NCBI GenBank assembly: GCA_000697335.1
Contig: JNEM01016119.1
Location: 1 to 14,916 of the forward strand
Origin: Conidiobolus incongruus B7586
Taxonomy: Eukaryota > Entomophthoromycota > Entomophthoromycetes > Entomophthorales > Conidiobolaceae
DNA: 14,916 nt
Direction: 5' to 3'
The translations under genes and the position numbers were made by a program. The notes under the pieces are model-generated. The model did not search any database. It was not told the DNA's origin and saw only the letters and a program-made list of their open reading frames with translations. This document shows, in pieces, positions 1 to 9,860 of this stretch. Positions within the stretch are counted from its first letter, which is position 1. Each line of letters begins with the position of its first letter.

Positions 1-430
1 GGAATACTCCAACAATGCTTCCGACGCTACAGAATATTACAATAGATGAAGCTGCCATCATCCAATATTTAAAAGTCAGTGTTATATTATGAACAATTGC
101 CAAATATCTCATCAAAGCTAGCAAGCTCATTAATCCAACTGATGGAATGAGAGTGAGTGTCAAAAACATTCCATAAATCTGGCAGGTGAGGCTGTTATTG
201 AGCAAAATCTCTTGACCGGCTCCCCATTTAATAAATTGAAACAAGATGGTAATCAAGGCGAATAGCGAATCGATAAGAGCAATGAGAGTCATAATCATCG
301 TATCCGCACCTGTAAACCTATGAAACTTGACACATATATAAATGACTATAGAATTTAGAAAGAGAGCAATCCACGAAAGAATAAAATCGCCCCAATTCAT
401 AATTTGAGCTTCCACTCCGTAGTATGCCAT
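1..430 (-). CDS. Class A (rhodopsin-type) GPCR-like receptor, N-terminal part, cut by window edge
   Basis: This is an open frame of 143 codons from ATG at 430 down to base 1; its C-terminal half lies outside the window. The upstream frame stays open to a TAG but holds no earlier ATG, so 430 is the first available start. Four hydrophobic segments are visible: about residues 16-36, 45-67, 84-113 and 122-143. Class A landmarks fall where expected: N26 in TM1 (N1.50), D54 in TM2 (D2.50, in LIALIDSLF), C83 at the top of TM3 (C3.25), R108 at its base (R3.50, in LMRYLAI), and W123 opening TM4. The usual acidic residue of the D/E-R-Y motif is replaced by Met107. There is no signal peptide, and the 12-15 residue N-terminus is short. 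The expected role is plasma-membrane sensing through a heterotrimeric G protein; the ligand is unknown. The family call is from motifs and topology, without a database search. No intron is seen in this part. Confidence 0.8.
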   Translation of the reverse strand, partial: MAYYGVEAQIMNWGDFILSWIALFLNSIVIYICVKFHRFTGADTMIMTLIALIDSLFALITILFQFIKWGAGQEILLNNSLTCQIYGMFLTLTLIPSVGLMSLLALMRYLAIVHNITLTFKYWMMAASSIVIFCSVGSIVGVF

Positions 431-504
431 CTGTAATAACCAGGTAAGTTCAGAACTAAATAAAATTCCAATTAAAATAAACTAATAATGGTGATTTTTA
501 CACA

Positions 505-511
505 ATTTATA
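505..511 (-). promoter_or_regulatory. TATA-like element of the GPCR-like gene
   Basis: TATAAAT read on the minus strand, 75-81 bp before the ATG at 430. The motif alone is weak in A+T-rich DNA. Its spacing agrees with the TATA elements of the other two genes in the window (79-86 bp before ATG), which supports it. Confidence 0.4.
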
Positions 512-1515
512 TTCCTATAAGGACTATTCGATAGGGGTATATCTAAAGTGTATTAGCGAATTAATTACAATACTAAATCCTCCTTTATCCCTTAATATGA
601 TAATTTCATAAGTTATTAAAATATTATTTGATAATTCCTCAAGATAGTTTACACTGATGATGTTTTGAATAGCATAACATCGGACTATATAACTAACTTG
701 TTAGAGCTATCTATTTATGTATTAGATGTATAAGGTGCAAAAAATTCTTCCAACTTGGGTAAATTTAAAAAGTCAAATCAACGTTTACAAGCATTTCCTC
801 TATAGGATTAGGCATCAATGACTCAATCCCAAATTATAAATAAGCTAGCTAATTCTGCTTTGTTACAAATAGTTCAAAAACTGTTAATACAAAATATAAA
901 TAAGGATAATTAAGTATATCACAATTAAGTATTGTGATTAGGTTTATTGAATTTATTTGTACTTCTTATATTCTTAAAAAAATTTAATTCTGAACTCTTT
1001 TGAATTGGTTAGTGTCAGGTTGCAATTGTTGATACAAATATGAGGAATATATTAGAACTTTTGAGAATATATTAATTTAATTCAATTGACACGTTAATAC
1101 AGTTATTATATTGGTCAATATTTACATTCTGATATACTAATATTTTCTCCGGCTAACCATTTATTGGCTATGAATTAATCATAAAACTAATACACTCAAC
1201 TCATAATATAGTCCCTATTGCTCAATCATTATAAATTTAATCAACTCTGAATTAAAATATATTGAAAACTGGTTTGAGATAAAACAAAATAATAGTTGAA
1301 AATCATAAAATATATTAATAATGATATTGATACTTATGATATTCTTTTATTTCATTAGTATAATATTTCAATTTACTCCAACTTTGATATGTTAAAGATT
1401 ATCAAATATCTCCAATGTTGATATCAATTGAAAAATATCTTACGCCTAATCCAAATCATATTAAAACTATTTTCGGACTTTTAATATACAATAGTGCTCC
1501 CCTGAGTAAAGTAGT

Positions 1516-1718
1516 TTAGTCCAATATGGTTAATCCAGTAGATACTTTCGGGATTTCCTTTTTGTACTGATTCATTTGGTCCCATCAGCGTTTAGCCAAA
1601 TCCTGCTCCATATCATTCGATGTTGAATAATTGAAATTGAAAATACACAAAAAATTTTCAACTTTAACTCTTTAGTGAAAACATGACTCACAATGTCAGT
1701 CCCCAGAGTTTGATTCAA
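1516..1718 (-). pseudogene. Possible decayed coding remnant, unidentified
   Basis: This patch is less A+T-rich than its surroundings and reads as coding-like on the minus strand in two overlapping frames. One frame gives about 50 codons, including LNQTLGTDIVSHVFTKELK and HRMIWSRIWLNADGTK. The other gives MEQDLAKR, a stop, then WDQMNQYKKEIPKVSTGLT. Neither has a plausible start, splice sites or a family I recognise. It could be the remnant of a gene or mobile element, or chance open frame in a compositional patch. Low confidence. Confidence 0.2.
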
Positions 1719-3533
1719 TTAATTTGTTAATTATATATTATGTTTTATTAATATTCTTTCACCAGTATGTCAGAGTAATTTTGAATTGCAATATATATAT
1801 CTTTATTAGCGAATGATTGATTAGCTATGTAATATGCATTTAGGCATCAAAATCCTACATTTGATCTTTACTCAAGTAGTTTGACTATATTTGTCATGTT
1901 TGAAAATTGGCAAATCAAACAAACTAAATTACTTAGAGGGTTTATAAATTTGAAAGCACCTTATCCTGTATTTTTAATTCAAATATTAAAAAACTGCAAA
2001 AATGTCTATAATACAAAATTCTAGAGTTAAAATGATAATATAATATCAAACTAATATTAAAAACTAAGATTTCTAGTTATAAAAAAAATTAATTATTATT
2101 TGTTTAAATACTTTAATTTTATGCCATACATAACTTATTGAATTAAAATATAATATTAAATAAAACGATGTATAATAATTAGATCAAAATCGAAATTTAT
2201 AAATTATATTATTTTTAACCAATATATCCTTAATAAAATAGTATATTATTTAATAAATTTCCAATAATAAACAATAATTTAAACTACGCTATTATAATGT
2301 AGATATTTTAATAATACTATATTTTATAATGTGATCCAGCTAATTTGATAATTAATTGAAATTTTAATTATATTAAAAAAGTTAATGGATACTTAAATAA
2401 TTTCATTTTGTTAATATTTTTCAATAATTTTGCCCTATTTTATTATAAATTAATATGATATAAAGATATAAACACATAAGTGAATAACTATAATAAAATA
2501 CTGTATATAATTTATGGCCAAAAAGAATTTGGTTGAATTTAATATTCAATAATATCATTTATCAATAAGTTAATTACTATATATTTTTATCACAAAAAAT
2601 AACAATGGTCTTTTCAATGATTAATTACTCAAAAATAAATTTTGGATAATGGATAAATTATACCGAGAGAATAGTAATTGATTAATTTGATTCTATGGTT
2701 ATTTAGCCAACTATTGGACAGTTTTTTTTGATATTAGCCCATTTGAAATGGGAAGTATATTAAAAATGTGAAAGTACTTTGAAACTTAAAGTATTTTAAT
2801 CAGGAGGTAGAATATCTGAATGTTTTAAGTTAATTTTATATTATAGGAAATATTCAATAATTTAATCGTACCACTAATACCATTGGAATTAATTTAGTCA
2901 ATCATTACAATTAGAATATAACTTATTTTTAATCCTATTTTAGCTAATATATTATATTTTTTAGAAAAAAAAGTAAATGACTTCTTATATCTAATAAGAG
3001 GTGTGGAAATTAATTATATCAAAATCTTAAATCAAATACCGCTCATTACTGAAGTCTTTGAATAGCTCTAGTGAAAACAGAGAAAGCTTAAATATGATAT
3101 TTGTACTATTATTGTGAATAGTTTGATATAGTATTATTGATTAATTTAGTATATGTTTAATTATTTTCTACATGTATTTTGACATTGTTTTTACCCTTCG
3201 AGTGGTGCATAGTATTTGATGTCTGATTTAGACATAATTATTTTAGGAACCTAATAACTTCATGTTTAAATACATATATCCTGCTGTGTTAAATTGATAT
3301 ATTGATAATATATAGTATTATTAACGCTTTGCCAACAAGTCACTTAAAAGTGGATCAATTATTTCAAAATTAATTTTCTGAAATCAACCCAAATTTAATA
3401 AATTGAGTTTTGATCAATAATAATATTATATTAGAATAAAGTTGACAGTTATGAAAAAAATGCTCTGAAAACAATGTGTATCTAACAATATAACATCCAA
3501 CGCAACCATGTCCTTTATCATCTAATATTTTTG

Positions 3534-3557
3534 ATATATATATATATATATATATAT
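3534..3557. repeat. (AT)12 microsatellite
   Basis: Twelve uninterrupted AT units, the longest simple dinucleotide run in the window. It is expected to vary in length between isolates. No gene lies near it. Confidence 0.9.
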
Positions 3558-4255
3558 TATTAAACCAATATATTTATGTAATTATTTCTGATAAATATTA
3601 TTGAAAACTGCTTGATAGACAAATTTCAGGAATTTGAACAATTTCTGAGTGTCCCCAAAGCGTTAAACATAATAATTCTCTATAATATATTAACAATACA
3701 ATAAAATACAAATTAGAAGTATACTATTGCTATCAATAATAAAATATATTGGAACTTAATCACTCTTCAACATACAAGTTAAAATCTTTTTGATTATTAA
3801 TTTGAAAGTATTTTTATTTTTATTTTTGTTTTGGAAAATATATTATATTAGCTAAAATACAATTTCAATAAGGTATATTTTAATCACAATAATTGACTAA
3901 ACTGATTCAACAGGTACTATAGGGTATAATTGAATTATTGAAAAATTCCTAGAATATAATATTAACTTAAAACACTCAAATATTTTACCTGATGAGTATA
4001 TTGTCTTAAGTCCGAAAGTACTTTTCTTATATTTTTAATATGGTTCATAATTCAAATTAAACTTACGAATATTAATATACTAAATAATATATTAGTTAAA
4101 CAAAAATTTTGCTACAATTTATTAGGTTTAATTTTTCAATTTGAAAAATATTTAACTTCAAATTTAAAACATTTAGATTTCATTGCTTAAGGCAAAACTA
4201 ATTGAACATTCAATCCTTAAAAATAGTTTAGATTAGCCAAATATGATGTTTAATA

Positions 4256-4363
4256 CAGGGTTTTTAGCATGTTCTTGCAGCTAGTACTAATCCAGCTTTG
4301 TAGGATAAATTCATCGCCTAATCAACTCTCAAACGCTGCCAATATAATTTTTTAATTCAAAAC
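4256..4363 (+). repeat. Left terminal inverted repeat of the 4256-5732 element
   Basis: Begins CAGGGTTTTTAGC directly after a TA dinucleotide at 4254-4255 and ends in AATTCAAAAC. It pairs with 5625-5732 on the opposite strand at 75/108 identical positions. Weaker similarity may continue some 25 bp further in. It stands out from the flanks by its higher G+C. Confidence 0.65.
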
Positions 4364-5624
4364 TATATTCTAAAATCTTTTTCCTTTTCATTTCATCACA
4401 AAAATTTTTCTCAAAATTTTTAAATACATAAATCAAATTATTAAATATGTATTATGTCTATTAAAATTTCTATATCATTAAAAATAAGTATTATCAGTTT
4501 TGTAATTTAAATTGATATAATTAATTTCAATATTACTTTTATATAATATATGATAATATAACTATAAAATTAGTACTTAAACAAATTGAAGTCTCTATCA
4601 ATAAATAAGTAAGCCAAAATTTGAAAATATTAATTAATAATATATTAATTTTTAAAAATATTATAACTGATATTTACTTTATGACTTAATAAATATATTT
4701 TAAAAATAACTTGCTTATTATATCTAATTTTATCCCAATTAATATCACAATAATGTTATCATATTAAAAACAAAATTAAGTGTAAAAATTTGTATCTTTG
4801 AATATGAAATAAATATTTTAAAACCAGTTCAAGAATATAATGATGAATTAATATATTAATTTAATTAAATCAACTATATTACTGGAAAATCTATTAAATT
4901 TATTATTTCGTAAATTTATATTTTAAATATATCTTAGTAATGAAAATTTTCAAAAATTTAAAAAATTTTATTATATATTAAATTTTATATTAATATAAAC
5001 TTAAAAAGTTTTCAAGGTATTTATTAGATTATTAGATTATTTGATATTTTCAAGTATATTATCTTTATAGACTAAATATTATTATTTGATTAAAGATTTA
5101 TAATATACAACTATATGAAATTTATTAAATATATAATTAATTGAAACAGATGAAATTTAGTTACATTTAAGGCAATAAGTAACCTTAATTTTATAAATTT
5201 AAGAAAATATTTATTATTACCTATGAAAATATTATTAAAAAAATCAAAACTTTAATAAATTTAATAATAATATTAATGTATTTAATTATATTTTAATGTA
5301 TTTTAAAATTAATATTTTGTTATTATCCCTTAATCTTTCCATATATAAATATTTACAAATTGAATTTCATTATCTAAAATATTATTATTATATTTTTTAT
5401 CAAAATAATTTGAGTTTTGTTTAAGATAAAGTATTTAAGAAATATTAGTGATTTATATACTTGGAAAATTTGCAAACAAAATAAAGATTTCAATGATATA
5501 TATTATATATTAATTCGTTTGGTTCTAATATTTATATTCAAAAAATACCAGTTCACATATTGACTAAGGCTGAATTTATTTGTTTTCTGAAACTATGATT
5601 AATACTAAAAGTTTTACAAAAATA

Positions 5625-5732
5625 ATTTTGAATTACAAGTGTAATGTAGAAGTGTTAGAGAGTTGATCATGTGATGAATTTATCTTATAAACCTGGAGTG
5701 ATGTCATCTATAAGAAAAGAGCAAAAACCCTA
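5625..5732 (-). repeat. Right terminal inverted repeat of the 4256-5732 element
   Basis: On the minus strand it begins TAGGGTTTTTGC and ends AATTCAAAAT, matching the left copy. The flanking dinucleotide at 5733-5734 is CA rather than the TA expected of a perfect target duplication. Confidence 0.65.
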
Positions 5733-7723
5733 CATCAACCAAAAAACACGCCAAAATATTCCTTATTTGTTTAAATATTAATTTTAATAATTGTTCCCAA
5801 AAACCTAGAATGGGTATAGTTTCAAACTTTATCAAGTTTTGAAAAATTTTGGGTTAAATGTTAGACTTATGATTTAATAAATTAATAGGACAAGTTTGAT
5901 TACATAACATTAATAAATAAATGGAATGAACAACAGTGTTAACTGAATTGTATTCAAACCTTATTCTCTATTGCGGTCATTATAAATAATCCTGAATAAA
6001 TAATAAATACATTTTCAGGGATTGTGAAAAATTGCCCTTGTTTTAATATTGTAAATTGAAAAACTCGTGATTAAACTGTTCAAATATGGCCATTTGCGGA
6101 ATTTTTAATAAATTATCCTTGATATATTTAATACATACTAAATTTCATTTTGGATTAGGTTTCGAATGGTTCATGTTTTGATGTTCTAAATTTAAATATC
6201 GGACATATATATATTCATTTTTAGTTGTAATTAGTGTATAAATAGTATATTGTAAGTATATAAATATTATTTTCATTATAAGCTTCATTTTATAAAGCAA
6301 TTCAATAAAATTATTACTTGAAGAATATAAACAAAATGACATCGAATAACTGAAATTAGGATATTGGAAATAATATTATGAAAACGGGTAGTTAACTATA
6401 TATACAAAGATTAATTCAGTACTTTAGAATTATTAATTAATGAATTAACTTAACCCAATTAAATCTCCCTCAACCAAGATATGATTTTCAATTAATCCAT
6501 AAATTGAGGAAGAAAATAATGAGAAAGATTTTTTGAGAAATTGATTGTAGACATAAAATTGTATATGGGTAAATAAATGTTATTATATCTGGGCAAATAT
6601 TTAAATTAATAATTTCATTAAGAAATTTAAACTATTAAAAGGATCACAACTTAAAGGTTCTTAAAATATATCAACAATCTTAATGAAGTCAATAAAATAG
6701 GTTATAATTATATATATTATTTAGACATCATTTCAATTAAATTGCTTTCAGCTCTACCAACGTTAACAATAAATAAGCTATTAACTAGCCAGCTCGATAT
6801 TTAAAACTCGAAATTTGATGATTTTAATCCCAAAATTTGCTCAATGTTTAAATGTCTAATTTACATTAACTTGTACTCAATTGTCAATGGTAATATTTAT
6901 TAATATTTAAAAATCTTCACACTTAATAGAATTTTGTTATAATCTGGAATTAACAAACCTAAAGATGTGAATCGAAATACATAGCTATAATAAATAATCA
7001 ATATTGAACATTCAATTGGAATTATAAATTTTATAATATGAAATTCCTAATAAAGCATTATGTAATAAGGTTATATTTTTATAAATAATGATTTTATATT
7101 ATTTACAAACATTGCTATAGAGTTTGAAACCTCAATTTCAAGATTAATTGCAAGCGATTTAATTTTATTAATCTGAATATTTTACTAGAAAATATATATG
7201 TTCCCATTATCTCTATGATTAAGTAAATTGGACAATATACTAATATTATATTAGGATTCCAATTATACTCGATCATTCAATTATTATGTTATTTTTGAAT
7301 AAAATTAAATTATTGATATGATCCCTTATACAAAAATCTAAATATATTTAATACAAACCAAGTTGAATTTGATTTAATAAATCCTTATATGATAAAAATA
7401 AACATTATTTTGTATTGTATAAATATTGGTTAGAAATTCAATTTATATCTGTCTGATATATTGAATTTTATCAGCTTGAACATCATATACTATGTATTCA
7501 AATAAAATGATCCTAATAAACAAATATTATAATACAAAATACAGATATCAATTAAAATATTTCAAAATATTATATTTTCTCTTAAATATAATAACATTTC
7601 ACAAGATATATAAATTTATTATTATATAAAAAAGAAAGTATATTTTTTATTATAATGTATTAATTATTTATTCATTAAATAAATTATATTTATAAGAAAA
7701 ATTAAATTTGAATTGAATCAAAC
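5733..7723. other. A+T-rich spacer between the transposon fossil and LYS12
   Basis: No gene, RNA or repeat could be supported here. The longest open frame is a 65-codon minus-strand frame at 6145-6342, rich in I, Y, N and K as expected of random A+T-rich DNA. It has no family resemblance. Confidence 0.6.
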
Positions 7724-7730
7724 TGAGTCA
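7724..7730. promoter_or_regulatory. Distal Gcn4/AP-1-type site (TGAGTCA) upstream of LYS12
   Basis: TGAGTCAT begins 230 bp before the LYS12 ATG. TGA(C/G)TCA is the binding word of the bZIP activators Gcn4 (yeast) and CPC1 (Neurospora), which induce amino-acid biosynthesis genes, including lysine genes, on amino-acid starvation. Use of the site here is inferred from context. Confidence 0.55.
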
Positions 7731-7822
7731 TCGTCCATCCCAAACTTCTAATCTTGTACCAAATAGCAAAGCATTTAAGTTATTCAAACATTTAAATACA
7801 GTTGCCACTAACCAAATAATTA

Positions 7823-7829
7823 TGAGTCA
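7823..7829. promoter_or_regulatory. Proximal Gcn4/AP-1-type site (TGAGTCA) upstream of LYS12
   Basis: Reads ATGAGTCAT, the full symmetrical Gcn4 half-site pair. It starts 131 bp before the ATG and 45 bp before the TATA box, a normal place for an upstream activating site. It lies 99 bp from the distal copy. Confidence 0.65.
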
Positions 7830-7831
7830 TA

Positions 7832-7836
7832 CCAAT
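7832..7836 (+). promoter_or_regulatory. CCAAT box upstream of LYS12
   Basis: CCAAT two bases after the proximal TGAGTCA site and 32 bp before the TATA box. It is a possible Hap2/3/5 (NF-Y) site. It is a five-base word, so its support is its position between the bZIP site and the TATA box. Confidence 0.35.
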
Positions 7837-7867
7837 TCAATATGAATTCGATTCAATTGAGTTCCAG

Positions 7868-7875
7868 TATAAAAA
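7868..7875 (+). promoter_or_regulatory. LYS12 TATA box
   Basis: TATAAAAA, 86 bp before the ATG at 7954, in a stretch less extreme in A+T than most of the spacer. It completes a promoter of two bZIP sites, a CCAAT box and a TATA box. Confidence 0.55.
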
Positions 7876-7953
7876 TCTGTCTGTATTCAATTGAGATAGA
7901 ATTTGCAATATTTTTAAAAATTTTAATAAAATACTAAAATTATTTAATTAAAA

Positions 7954-9250
<1,297 letters not shown>

Positions 9251-9269
9251 GAACGTAGTGTAAATTATT

Positions 9270-9275
9270 AATAAA
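9270..9275 (+). terminator. LYS12 poly(A) signal
   Basis: AATAAA 20 bp after the stop codon. The hexamer is common in A+T-rich DNA, so position is the main support. Confidence 0.4.
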
Positions 9276-9860
9276 TTAACATTAATTATTAAACTAGCGA
9301 ATTGATTTTATATTCATTAAAGAATTAATTGTCCTAAACATCACACTATTAACTTAGATATTTTATATCAGTTATCTAATATTAATAATTGAATACTTGA
9401 TATAAATTATAACACATAATTTTCTTTTAAGTTTTTTTAAAATAATAATTTGAGTCATATAATTTGAAGTTTACTTATAGATTAACTATTACTATAATAA
9501 TTAATTACATACAAAAAATCAAATAAACTTAAAATAAATTAAGTATATCTTGATAAGTTATTAAAAAATAAGATAAACAATGAAATGATATGTCAATGAA
9601 AACTTGCAAATAATGAACTAAATCAAGTTTTATGAGTATTGATTTAAAAAGAAGACAATTTTCATATCATAAAAACACAAGCAATATGCTAAATATTCAA
9701 TTTACTTGAGTCTCAATTTAACTGAAACTTTCCCACTAATTTAAAATTTCACTTTAATCAATGACATCATAGAAAAAATATAAATAAGCTTTAAAATCTG
9801 ATATCAATAAATAAAATTTCACAATTATAATTGGTTTAATTTAAAAAACGATATAACAGT
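9276..9860. other. Spacer and promoter between LYS12 and the 414-residue gene
   Basis: This holds no gene. It contains one TGAGTCA word (9452-9458), a CRE-like TGACATCA (9762-9769) ten bases before a TATA box (9779-9787), and the 5' leader of the next gene. The remainder is featureless A+T-rich sequence. Confidence 0.5.
9779..9787 (+). promoter_or_regulatory. TATA box of the 414-residue gene
   Basis: TATAAATAA, starting 82 bp before the ATG at 9861, almost the same spacing as the LYS12 TATA box. A CRE-like TGACATCA at 9762-9769 lies just upstream and could bind a bZIP factor of the CREB/ATF type. That is inference from the word alone. Confidence 0.5.

Larger units (their letters stand above)
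512..4255. other. Gene-poor A+T-rich spacer
   Basis: A long spacer with stops dense in all six frames and no convincing gene. The contents I can name are a faint coding-like remnant (1516-1718, minus), a 12-unit AT dinucleotide run (3534-3557), and two isolated TGACTCA words (819-825 and 1684-1690) that may be chance or distal regulatory sites. Everything else is unassigned. Confidence 0.6.
4256..5732. mobile_element. Decayed DNA transposon with about 108-bp terminal inverted repeats
   Basis: The two ends are inverted, diverged copies of each other: 75 of 108 positions match in an ungapped hand alignment. Shared blocks include AGGGTTTTT, GATAAATTCATC, ATCAACTCTC and AATTCAAAA. The left terminus reads TA|CAGGG; the right terminus, on the minus strand, reads TG|TAGGG. 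A CAGGG-type terminus beside a TA target and a length of 1477 bp suit a Tc1/mariner-type element with one C-to-T change at the right tip and one change in a TA duplication; this class assignment is inference. The interior (4364-5624) is extremely A+T-rich with only two CpG dinucleotides, and no frame is long enough to recognise a transposase. Alternatives are a non-autonomous inverted-repeat element, or two copies of an unrelated repeat in opposite orientation. Confidence 0.6.

Noticed and set aside
442-449. Perfect splice-donor word CAGGTAAG on the plus strand just upstream of the GPCR-like ATG, and TTATTACAG acceptor-like word on the minus strand before the ATG
   Set aside because: No plus-strand exon accompanies the donor, and no upstream minus-strand exon or branch site is evident. 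A 5'-leader intron remains possible but unsupported.
818-913. 31-codon plus-strand frame beginning MTQSQIINKLANS
   Set aside because: Too short, no promoter or family support, and such lengths are common by chance.
6017-6040. CAGGG followed by CCCTT, considered as another transposon tip
   Set aside because: No inverted partner was found within the window and no change in sequence texture at the site.
6145-6342. 65-codon open frame on the minus strand
   Set aside because: I/Y/N/K-rich product as expected from random A+T-rich DNA, with no motif, no G+C rise, and position in featureless spacer.
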